Origin: Pontiellaceae bacterium B12227
GTDB lineage: Bacteria; Verrucomicrobiota; Kiritimatiellia; Kiritimatiellales; Pontiellaceae
Direction of reading: 5' to 3'
Assembly: GCA_029432775.1 (NCBI GenBank)
Contig: JAROAZ010000001.1
Coordinates: 186,001-250,000, forward strand
Length of the DNA: 64,000 nucleotides
Each line of letters begins with the position of its first letter. The first letter of the stretch is position 1. Under the pieces are notes generated by a model, which was not told the origin of the DNA, did no database searches, and saw only the letters and a list, made by a program, of their open reading frames with translations. The position numbers and the translations under genes were made by a program. Shown piece by piece: positions 27,225 through 34,456 of this stretch.

Positions 27225-27998
27225 CTACCCTAGGTCGGTGATGAGTTCGATGGGGCAGTGGTCGGAGCCGGTGACGTCGCAATGGATATCGCCCGACTGG
27301 ATGCGTGGCTGCAGGCTTTCGCTGGCGAGGAAATAGTCGATGCGCCATCCCACGTTGTTGGCGCGGGCCTGACCGCGGTAGCTCCACCAGGAGTAGCGTG
27401 CCGTATCGGGATTCAGGCATCGGAAGGTATCGATCAGCCCGGCCTGAATATAACCGGTCATGCCGGCGCGCTCTTCGTCGGTATAGCCGGCTTTGCCTTC
27501 GTTGGGTTTGGGGCGTGCGAGATCGATGGGCTGGTGGGCCACATTCATGTCGCCGCAGAGCACAACCGGTTTGGTTGCTTCCAGGTCACGGACTTTGTCG
27601 CGCAGCAGCGCATCGAATTCCTGACGCTCGACGAGGCGGGATAGGTCGCTCTTCACATTGGGCACATAGGTGTTGATGAGGAAGAACTCCTGGAATTCCA
27701 GACATTGGAAACGGCCTTCGGCATCGAAGCGGTCATCGCCCATGCGGGTCTCGTAGGAAAGGGGCTCCGTTTTGGTGAGGGTGGCGGTTCCGCTGTAGCC
27801 TTTGCGGTCGGCACCGTTCCAGCAGCCGGTATAGCCGCGGTCGGTGGCGGTGTTCTGAATCTCCTCCGGCAGATCATCGTTATGCACCTTGATTTCCTGC
27901 AGGCACAGGACGTCGGGGGCATGCGCGTCTAAAAAATCGGGGAACCCTTTTTTCATGACGGCGCGGATTCCATTCACATTCCAGGAGATACATTTCAT
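27225..27998 (-). CDS. xth: Exodeoxyribonuclease III / AP endonuclease
   Basis: 257 residues, the EEP-family base-excision-repair enzyme cutting at abasic sites and removing 3' blocks. Motifs: MKCISWNVNGIRA at the N-terminus, LCLQEIK (catalytic Glu), GYSGTATLTK, GDMNVAHQPIDLARP, and the closing GSDHCPIEL (catalytic Asp-His). RIDYFLAS is also typical. Length matches bacterial ExoIII. It converges on the ABC-3C cassette but is ordinary chromosomal repertoire. A variant palindrome (27696-27710) is translated as FQCLEF. Confidence 0.96.
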   Translation of the reverse strand: MKCISWNVNGIRAVMKKGFPDFLDAHAPDVLCLQEIKVHNDDLPEEIQNTATDRGYTGCWNGADRKGYSGTATLTKTEPLSYETRMGDDRFDAEGRFQCLEFQEFFLINTYVPNVKSDLSRLVERQEFDALLRDKVRDLEATKPVVLCGDMNVAHQPIDLARPKPNEGKAGYTDEERAGMTGYIQAGLIDTFRCLNPDTARYSWWSYRGQARANNVGWRIDYFLASESLQPRIQSGDIHCDVTGSDHCPIELITDLG

Positions 27999-28054
27999 TA
28001 TTCAAGGTTCCTCACTTTTTTAATTCCACCATGTTTACGAAGGGATTTTTTTTA

Positions 28055-28121
28055 CACCAAGATCGCAAAGTCAGCAAAGAAAACTGATTCCCTTCTTCGC
28101 GATCTTTGCGGCCTTCTGTTG
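28055..28121. repeat. Dispersed imperfect inverted repeat
   Basis: Left arm 'caccaagatcgcaaagtcag' then 'caaagaa'; right arm 'ttcttcgcgatctttgcgg' then 'ccttctgttg'. Most positions of the arms pair. It lies in the roughly 300-base gap between xth and the MYG1-like gene, which otherwise shows nothing recognisable. Confidence 0.75.
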
Positions 28122-28296
28122 AGAAATCAGCATTGATTTTGTGGCGCAGGTGCGAATGTTTTCTCTTTAGAGCTGACGCGCAGGGCTCCGGGTGTTTTAG
28201 TGGCGCGCATTTATTTGATCGCCCTGACTTTTCTTTCGATCAAATCTTCACGAATGTTATGCACTTCGGTGCCAACTTGAAACGGAAACCCTGATT

Positions 28297-29181
28297 TTGA
28301 AGAAAATATTTGGAACACACAGCGGAAATTTTCATGCAGACGATGTTTTTGCCGTTGCGGCGTTGTCGCTGCTTCATCCGGACTATGAAATCCGCCGTTC
28401 GCGCGATCCGGAAATCTGGGCGCAGTGCGATTATCTGGTGGATGTGGGCGGACGGTATGATCATGCGGAAAAGGTTTATGATCATCACTTCAAGAACGGC
28501 CCGACCTATGAGGATGGGTTGAAGATGTCGTCCATCGGCCTGGTCTGGAAGCACTATGGTAAAAAGATCTGCGGCAGTGCTGTCATTGCTGAACAGGTGT
28601 GCCGAAGCTTAATCCGGCAATTTGATGCCATTGATAACGGGGTAAAGCTCTCCGCGCCGCTGGACGAGTTTCCTGATGTGCGGGAGCTCACGTTGACGAC
28701 TTCGATTTCGATGATGAATCCGGGCAATCCGTTTAAAGCCGATTTGGTGTTTGCGGGTGAAGTGAAGCGGGCAAGCCTGCTGCTGCAGGCGGCCATTGTA
28801 AGGGCAAGACGATGGATCGCCAGCCGCGCCGGGCTGGAGAAGGCGCTGAACGAAGCGTTGGCGGAAGAGCGTGCCTATATTATCGTTCCTGAAGATTGCA
28901 AATGGCAGGAGCACCTGTTTAACAGCGAAGGCAACGAAACCATTCTCTATGCGATTTTTACGAAGGGGAAAAAGAGCTTTTCACAAGCCGTTCCTTCCGC
29001 CCCGGGAGAATATACCAACCGCAAAGATTTCCCAGAAGCCTGGGCCGGATTAACGGATGATGCCTTTTCTGAAGCCGCCGGGGTGCCCGACGGTATCTTC
29101 TGCCATCAAGGGGCTTTTCTCCTGGCCACGTACTCTTTTGAATCGACGCTGAAACTGGTCGAAGACGCGATTAAGGCTTAA
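28297..29181 (+). CDS. MYG1-family (DHH-like) predicted exonuclease/phosphoesterase
   Basis: 294 residues; TTG at 28297 is taken as start because it gives MKKIFGTHSGNFHADDVFA, the conserved N-terminus of the UPF0160/MYG1 family. Metal-ligand blocks seen: HSGNFHADD, DVGGRYD, and YDHHFKNGP. MYG1 proteins are DHH-phosphoesterase-like; the eukaryotic member acts as an RNA exonuclease, while bacterial roles are unsettled. The C-terminal half (FPEAWAGLTDDAFSEAAGVPDGIFCHQGAFLLA, in pieces) is also family-typical. The ribosome site before the TTG is weak. Confidence 0.88.
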   Translation: MKKIFGTHSGNFHADDVFAVAALSLLHPDYEIRRSRDPEIWAQCDYLVDVGGRYDHAEKVYDHHFKNGPTYEDGLKMSSIGLVWKHYGKKICGSAVIAEQVCRSLIRQFDAIDNGVKLSAPLDEFPDVRELTLTTSISMMNPGNPFKADLVFAGEVKRASLLLQAAIVRARRWIASRAGLEKALNEALAEERAYIIVPEDCKWQEHLFNSEGNETILYAIFTKGKKSFSQAVPSAPGEYTNRKDFPEAWAGLTDDAFSEAAGVPDGIFCHQGAFLLATYSFESTLKLVEDAIKA

Positions 29182-29204
29182 GCGAAAAAATACGTATGAT
29201 ATCC

Positions 29205-29275
29205 CTCGCAGAGGCGCGGAGAGCACAGAGGAACCACTGAATTCAGGTATATCGTGCTCTGCGGTTCTGCGCGGA
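29205..29275. repeat. Dispersed imperfect inverted repeat ('ctcgcagaggcgcgg' type)
   Basis: Left arm 'ctcgcagaggcgcggagag' then 'cacagagg'; right arm 'cgtgctctgcggttctgcg' then 'cgga'. Its left arm resembles that of the repeat at 4073-4140 in the sulfatase leader. Confidence 0.75.
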
Positions 29276-29378
29276 ATAATTCCGCAGTTTGGCCCGGAAT
29301 GTTTTCGAATGGAAATCCGCTAAATATCCACGTTTGAATGTTGATTAAATGAGCGGGTTGGGCAGGGTGTATAGAACC

Positions 29379-31040
29379 ATGAAAATGCGCTTAACCATTG
29401 TGACGCTCGTATTTATCAGCAGCTGGTTTGTCGGACTCCAGGACATGCCGTGGATTTCGCTATGGCCCAGTGTGGTTGCTCTGACTGCGGTCTTTCTTCT
29501 GAACCGGACGATTACCGGTTTGCTGCTGGGGGCCGGTGCAGGCGTTGTGATCCTGCATCACGGGAACCCGGTTACGGCATGTTCTTCTCTCTTCACGGAT
29601 CATCTATTTCCCGTTCTTGGAAGTTCATGGAATTTGAGTGTATTGGCTTTTACGCTGCTGCTCGGTGGTTTTGCGGCGCTGATTGAAAAGGGCGGCGGAC
29701 TGCAGGCGCTGACGGCACGCTGGCTGGCTTCCGGAAAACAATCCGGCAAGCGGGTGCAGTGGAGTGCGTATTTTCTGGGGTTGGTTTGTTTTTTTGATGG
29801 TCTGGCAAACAGCATGCTGGTAGGCAAATCGATCAGCCCGATGGCGGAACGGGCCGGGGTATCCAGACACCGGCTGGCCTATATTGTGGATTCCACCAGT
29901 TCGGCGGTGGCGTGTGTGGCGGTGATCTCGACCTGGATTGCCTATCAGCTTTCGATGATTCGTGAGGGGCTGAGTCAGGCCGGTCTTGAGGCGCAGCCGT
30001 TTGACCTGTTCCTTAAATCGATTCCGTTTAATTTTTATTGCTGGTTCACGCTCATCCTGCTGGCCGTTGTGATTTCCAGGGATTGGAACATCGGGCCGAT
30101 GCGCAAATGCCAAAGAGGTTTCAGACAGGATGAACACGATTGCCACAAAGAGGCTCAGGAGGCGCGAAGACAAATAAAACCGGAGTCTCCTCGACATGAT
30201 GAACAGGGTTTGCAGGACGGGGATGGGGGACACAAAGAACCACGAACAACGTCCTGTGCCTTAGTTCCTCTGGGGTTTTTGATTGCCGGTTTGTTGGCGG
30301 GGTTGTATCTGAACGGAGCAGGCGGGGAGTACCTGCCTTTATCGCTGGAACGGGTTTCGGATGCCTTCGGGAATGCCGATGCCGCGAAGGTGCTGGTGGT
30401 GGTGAGTGTGCTGGCTTGCGGCGTGGCATTCATTATGAACTTTAATCCCATTAAGAAGCAGGGGGAAAGTGCGGCGAACGTATTCGGTTTGGGAATCGGG
30501 CATCTGATTAAACCGGTGCTTATTCTGATTTCCGCCTGGGTGCTGAGCAGTACCCTGAAGGAGCTGAATGCCGCCGGTGTTTTGACTTCGATGTTACACG
30601 GCTCTGTTGCGCCGGCCATTTTTCCTGTGCTGGTTTTTATTACCGGCGCCCTGATTTCGTTCAGTACCGGCACCTCGTGGGGCACGATGGGGATTCTGAT
30701 GCCCTTGACGCTTCCGGTGGCCATCGGTTTCGGCGATGGTGAAATTACAAAAGTCATGTATGCCACGATCGCCGCCGTGTTCAGCGGGGCGGTTTTCGGG
30801 GACCATTGTTCGCCGTTCAGTGATACGACGATTGTCTCCTCTATCTCCTGCGGTATTGAGCCGATGGAGCATGTGAAAACGCAGATGCCCTATGCATTAA
30901 TCGCGTCCGTGGCAGCCATACTGGTCGGGTTCCTTCCGACCGGCCTCGGTTTTAATCCTTATTTGTCGTTGGTGCTGGGTGGGGTTGTGCTGTTTTCTCT
31001 ATCCGTAATTTCCAAGGTTTGGAAAAGAGGACATGGCTAA
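29379..31040 (+). CDS. NhaC-family Na+/H+ antiporter with a repeat-derived loop
   Basis: About 553 residues; ATG 29379 is preferred, an in-frame ATG at 29349 is possible, and neither has a strong ribosome site. It has 10-12 hydrophobic segments. Family-like blocks are CFFDGLANSMLVGKSISPMAE, FSTGTSWGTMGILMPL, and FGDHCSPFSDTTIVSS, typical of NhaC/tetracycline-like Na+/H+ antiporters. Between two helices, residues ~248-293 are very hydrophilic (His, Lys, Gln, Arg) and encoded by a dispersed repeat (30122-30258). Variant palindromes at 30074-30088 and 31010-31024 are also translated. Overlaps the next transporter gene by eight bases. Confidence 0.88.
   Translation: MKMRLTIVTLVFISSWFVGLQDMPWISLWPSVVALTAVFLLNRTITGLLLGAGAGVVILHHGNPVTACSSLFTDHLFPVLGSSWNLSVLAFTLLLGGFAALIEKGGGLQALTARWLASGKQSGKRVQWSAYFLGLVCFFDGLANSMLVGKSISPMAERAGVSRHRLAYIVDSTSSAVACVAVISTWIAYQLSMIREGLSQAGLEAQPFDLFLKSIPFNFYCWFTLILLAVVISRDWNIGPMRKCQRGFRQDEHDCHKEAQEARRQIKPESPRHDEQGLQDGDGGHKEPRTTSCALVPLGFLIAGLLAGLYLNGAGGEYLPLSLERVSDAFGNADAAKVLVVVSVLACGVAFIMNFNPIKKQGESAANVFGLGIGHLIKPVLILISAWVLSSTLKELNAAGVLTSMLHGSVAPAIFPVLVFITGALISFSTGTSWGTMGILMPLTLPVAIGFGDGEITKVMYATIAAVFSGAVFGDHCSPFSDTTIVSSISCGIEPMEHVKTQMPYALIASVAAILVGFLPTGLGFNPYLSLVLGGVVLFSLSVISKVWKRGHG
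30122..30258. repeat. Dispersed repeat inside the antiporter gene
   Basis: About 137 bases bounded by 'cagacaggatgaac' and 'gtcctgtg', with inner phrases 'gccacaaagaggctcagg' and 'gacacaaagaaccacgaac' matching the intergenic repeat family elsewhere. It is in frame and codes for a polar loop of about 46 residues. Confidence 0.8.
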
Positions 31041-32346
31041 AGAACTTCAGTGCATTGCAAAACAAAACGTCCGGCGGTTTATTCTGTTTCGGCTGTTGTT
31101 CAATGCACGGTTTTATTATCCCGTCTTCGCGGTGATCTTTCTCGATTTCGGGATGACGCTGGGTCAGTTTGCCATCCTGAATGCCATCTGGGCGGCAACG
31201 ATTATTCTTGCTGAAGTGCCTTCCGGAGCATTGTCGGACCTGATCGGCCGCAAAAAGCTATTGATTCTGACCTCCGGTTTAATGGTTTGCGAAATGGCGG
31301 TCTGGGCTTTTGCCCCGCGCAATAATCCTTCGGTATTATTCTGGCTGCTGGCTGTTAACCGGGTGCTGAGCGGGTTGGGGGAGGCGTCGGCCAGCGGATC
31401 GGACGAAGCACTGGTTTACGAAAGTCTCGAAGAGGCGGGCATGAAAGATCAGTGGTCGCACGTGCTGGAGATTACTTCAAAATGGCAGTCGGTCGCATTC
31501 ATGTTTGCCATGATTACCGGCGGGTTGGTTTATGATCCATCCTTACTTTCAAAAGTGACGGGATTGGACCTTCAGAAAGATTTAACACTGCGCCTGCCGC
31601 TGTATCTGACCTTTATTACCTCGATCCTCTGCTGGATCAACTGTCTTGGGTTCTGTGAGGCGAAGCAGCCGCACACAACCGCGAAGCCATCCATCGGCAA
31701 AGCGTTTGCTCAAACGCTGACGGCGGGAATGTGGATTTTAAAAACTCCGTTTGCGCTTGTGGTAATTCTTGCCGGAGCCTTTGCGGACAGCATGATCCGC
31801 ATGTTTATTACCCTGAACTCGGAATACTACCGGCTGATTCATTATCCGGAATATGCACTGGGACTGATCGGTGCGCTGATTGCTCTATTCAATTTCGCAA
31901 TTGCACCGCTCGCGAGAAAACTGGTGGATCGTAAAACACCGGGTTTTGTTTTCGGCACCGTGATGCTGCTGGCTTTAGGTGGATTTTTCGGCGCGTCTTT
32001 CTTTATCCCTTATGCGGGTCTGGTGTTTTCCATTCTGTTGTTTGCAGCATTTTCGATAACCACCTTTGCGCTGTCGTATTATCTGAACCGGATGGCTGAT
32101 AATTCAAAAAGGGCGACGGTACTCAGCTTTAAAGGGCTGGCTTTGAATCTCGGCTATGGGTTTATTGGTGTAGTCTATTCCGGTTTGCTTCATCAGCTGT
32201 CTCAATCAGGAAACGTCGAGCCGGGGGCGGACGCATTGTTTATTTCCGGCACGCAGTATTTCTGGCCTTACTGTCTTTTCGGCGGCTTGGCCGTGGTGCT
32301 GTTTGTTCGCCTTTTCTTTCCGGGAATAACGAACCGCAACGGATAA
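31033..32346 (+). CDS. MFS transporter
   Basis: 437 residues with about twelve membrane helices. The loop between helices 2 and 3, EVPSGALSDLIGRKKLL, is the classic MFS signature (G-x-L-x-D-x-x-GRK). The N-terminal part (RFILFRLLFNARFYYPVFAVIFLDFGMTLGQFAILN, in pieces) is typical of a large family of uncharacterised bacterial MFS exporters. AAGAGG precedes ATG 31033, which overlaps the antiporter stop, so the two are co-expressed. Substrate unknown. Confidence 0.87.
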   Translation: MAKELQCIAKQNVRRFILFRLLFNARFYYPVFAVIFLDFGMTLGQFAILNAIWAATIILAEVPSGALSDLIGRKKLLILTSGLMVCEMAVWAFAPRNNPSVLFWLLAVNRVLSGLGEASASGSDEALVYESLEEAGMKDQWSHVLEITSKWQSVAFMFAMITGGLVYDPSLLSKVTGLDLQKDLTLRLPLYLTFITSILCWINCLGFCEAKQPHTTAKPSIGKAFAQTLTAGMWILKTPFALVVILAGAFADSMIRMFITLNSEYYRLIHYPEYALGLIGALIALFNFAIAPLARKLVDRKTPGFVFGTVMLLALGGFFGASFFIPYAGLVFSILLFAAFSITTFALSYYLNRMADNSKRATVLSFKGLALNLGYGFIGVVYSGLLHQLSQSGNVEPGADALFISGTQYFWPYCLFGGLAVVLFVRLFFPGITNRNG

Positions 32347-32434
32347 AAACCTGCTTTTTTCTACTGATCGATGTTGTTGTTCCGGTTACTCTATTTTTAT
32401 TCCATTATTTAATTATCAACATTTGGTGATAAGG

Positions 32435-32965
32435 ATGAATGAAGCCGATTTAGTCAATACGCGTCCTCTATTGGAGGAGCTGGAAAAAATTTCATCCAAG
32501 TTTCTTCCGTCGAACGGCGAAAATGCACTGTATGAAATACTCAGCACCTTGGGCCTGGGTATGGGGGTGGACCGGACGTATCTTTTTGACTTTAAATGCC
32601 AGGAAAGCGGAAACCTGATTGCGGACCAACGGGCTGAGTGGGTGGAAGTCGGGCAAAGCCGGCAGATTGCCAACCCGACGCTGCAGAACATTGATATGGC
32701 CAGAGCCGGCTTTTCCGACTGGAATGAGAAAATGCTGAAAGGCGAAACCATCGCCTGTTTGATACGCGACCTTCCGGAAAATCAGATTGCCTTTTTAGGA
32801 CAAATGCAGGGCATTGTTTCAATTCTGTTTTTGCCGGTTTTTAAGAACGGCCAACTTGTCGGGGCCGTCGGATGCGACGACTGTATGCGGGAACGAGTCT
32901 GGAGCCGGGATGAACGAGCAGATCTGCAGTACGCATCGACCATTATCAGCAACCTTTGTTTCTGA
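32435..32965 (+). CDS. GAF-domain protein
   Basis: About 176 residues. The start is uncertain: ATG 32435 is chosen, with GTG 32426 and TTG 32423 in frame just upstream. The body is a single GAF-like sensory domain: ALYEILSTLGLGMGVDRTYLFDF, ISILFLPVF region (read VSILFLPVFKNGQLVGAVGCDDC in pieces), and a final helix RADLQYASTIISNL. No output domain is attached, so it is probably a small-ligand or redox sensor acting with a partner not visible here. No signal peptide. Confidence 0.8.
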   Translation: MNEADLVNTRPLLEELEKISSKFLPSNGENALYEILSTLGLGMGVDRTYLFDFKCQESGNLIADQRAEWVEVGQSRQIANPTLQNIDMARAGFSDWNEKMLKGETIACLIRDLPENQIAFLGQMQGIVSILFLPVFKNGQLVGAVGCDDCMRERVWSRDERADLQYASTIISNLCF

Positions 32966-33007
32966 TTGTTCGGCAATTCTCTATACGATGCTTTAATAGG
33001 AGATGAC

Positions 33008-33820
33008 ATGAAGATACAATATTTCTGCCCCTTGTGGGGCAGCGAACACCTGCCTTTTGAGGAATTCTGCGATCAGGTAGCCGAAGCCGGTTACGATGGC
33101 GTGGAAACCTATTTTACTTTGGGTGATCAAAAGGAACTGCGTCAAAAGGACGAAGTGCTGAAGAGTCGCGGTCTGGGACTGGTCGCTCAACACTGGCAAA
33201 CGACGAATACCGTTATAAAGGAGCACCTCAAAGAATATCGCACGCACCTTGAATGGCTGGTTTCAGCAAATCCTCAATATATCAATTCGCAGACCGGGCG
33301 GGACTGGTTCTCTATGGAGGATAATCAGCGGATCATTGCCGTGGCGAAAGAGGTGGAAAAGGAATCCGGTATTAAGATTGTTCACGAAACCCATCGAGGA
33401 AAGTTTTCTTTTTGCGCTGCACGCACCAGAGAATTTCTGGAGGCCGATCCGGAGTTACGTTTAACCGTCGATTTCTCGCATTGGTGCAATGTCTCGGAAT
33501 CGCTGCTGGAAGATCAGCAGGATGCGGTCGGGCTGGCCGTAGCTCGCGCAGACCACGTGCATGCCAGAGTGGGCCACGCCCAGGGACCGCAGGTGTCCGA
33601 TCCGCGGGCTCCCGAGTTTGAGGAAGCTCTCAATGCGCATCTGGCTTGGTGGGATCAAGTGGTCGAGGTTCGCAGAGCAGCAGATGAGGATTTAACTTTT
33701 GTGCCGGAGTTCGGTCCAAGTCCTTATCTGCCGGCGCAGCCATACACGCTGCAGCCGCTGGCCGATCAGTGGGATATCAATGTGTATATGATGAAGCTGC
33801 TCAAAGCGCGGTATTCATAA
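33008..33820 (+). CDS. Xylose-isomerase-like TIM-barrel sugar isomerase/epimerase
   Basis: 270 residues from ATG 33008, with TAGGAGATG upstream. The fold is the AP-endonuclease-2/sugar-phosphate-isomerase type: FEEFCDQVAEAGYDGVETYF at the start, IVHETHRGKFSF (metal Glu/His), LTVDFSHWCNV (Asp/His), and VHARVGHAQGPQVSDPR, FVPEFGPSPYLP near the end. Family members isomerise or dehydrate sugars and inositols; the substrate here is unknown. A canonical palindrome follows the stop by seven bases. Confidence 0.88.
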   Translation: MKIQYFCPLWGSEHLPFEEFCDQVAEAGYDGVETYFTLGDQKELRQKDEVLKSRGLGLVAQHWQTTNTVIKEHLKEYRTHLEWLVSANPQYINSQTGRDWFSMEDNQRIIAVAKEVEKESGIKIVHETHRGKFSFCAARTREFLEADPELRLTVDFSHWCNVSESLLEDQQDAVGLAVARADHVHARVGHAQGPQVSDPRAPEFEEALNAHLAWWDQVVEVRRAADEDLTFVPEFGPSPYLPAQPYTLQPLADQWDINVYMMKLLKARYS

Positions 33821-33827
33821 AAGCCGT

Positions 33828-33842
33828 TTCCAATGATTGGAA
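33828..33842. repeat. 15-bp palindrome TTCCAATGATTGGAA
   Basis: Exact copy seven bases after the stop codon of the sugar-isomerase gene. Confidence 0.95.
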
Positions 33843-33907
33843 AATTTAAGGGTCGGAATTCCGGTTCAGGCCCGTCATAATCGAATTTATTCACGTAGGA
33901 GATAGCT

Positions 33908-34066
33908 ATGAAACTGATCAGACTGAGTGGTGCGTTAATTGTTCTTTCCCTGGCCTCGGGTTGTGCCACGAACAAGGAAAAGCAGGCGGAGAAAGAAGCC
34001 TACTTTGAGGAAGGAAAAATGGATCAGCAGGTTGAGCAGTGGAAAAAGCCCGGCGGCCGCTACTAG
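33908..34066 (+). CDS. Small lipoprotein
   Basis: 52 residues, below most ORF-length cut-offs. TAGGAGATAGCT precedes ATG 33908. The N-terminus MKLIRLSGALIVLSLASGC is a lipoprotein signal with a lipobox (LASGC, Cys at residue 19), followed by a short, highly charged Lys/Glu/Gln tail ending in KKPGGRY. It is probably anchored to the outer membrane and exposed to the periplasm. Function unknown. It precedes dgkA by six bases and is likely co-transcribed with it. Confidence 0.8.
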   Translation: MKLIRLSGALIVLSLASGCATNKEKQAEKEAYFEEGKMDQQVEQWKKPGGRY

Positions 34067-34072
34067 GCTGAA

Positions 34073-34447
34073 ATGAAATCTTTTCTGCTTTCGGAGCGCC
34101 TGCGAAGTTTCCGGTATGCATTCAACGGACTATGGGTGCTGCTGAAAACGCAGCACAATGCATGGATTCATCTGATTGCAACGGTTGCGGTGATCGGGGC
34201 CGGGTTCTTCTTCGGTATAAGGCGGGACGAGTGGTGCTGGCTGGTTATCGCCATTGCCGGCGTCTGGACGGCGGAGGCTTTCAACACCGCGCTCGAATTT
34301 CTGGCTGATGCGGTGCATCCCGAAAAACACCCGCTGGTCGGGAAAGCGAAGGATGCAGCAGCAGGCGCTGTTCTGATCAGCGCAATCGGCTCTGTTGCGA
34401 TTGGTCTGCTGATTTTCGGTTCGTACGTTGCCGCGCTCTTCCAATGA
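34073..34447 (+). CDS. dgkA: Diacylglycerol/undecaprenol kinase family
   Basis: 124 residues with an N-terminal amphipathic helix and three membrane helices. The block AGVWTAEAFNTALEFLADAVHPEKHPL and KDAAAGAVLISAIGSV contains the conserved Glu, Asn, and Asp residues of the DgkA family. It phosphorylates a membrane lipid alcohol (diacylglycerol or undecaprenol); which one cannot be told, although the 'Gram-positive-like' E-N-T-A-L form points to undecaprenol. Its stop codon TGA (34445-34447) lies inside a perfect palindrome. Confidence 0.93.
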   Translation: MKSFLLSERLRSFRYAFNGLWVLLKTQHNAWIHLIATVAVIGAGFFFGIRRDEWCWLVIAIAGVWTAEAFNTALEFLADAVHPEKHPLVGKAKDAAAGAVLISAIGSVAIGLLIFGSYVAALFQ

Positions 34448-34453
34448 TTGGAA
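34439..34453. repeat. 15-bp palindrome TTCCAATGATTGGAA containing the dgkA stop
   Basis: Exact copy. The central TGA (34445-34447) is the dgkA stop codon, so the gene's last residues (FQ) come from the palindrome. Confidence 0.95.
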
Positions 34454-34456
34454 CGC

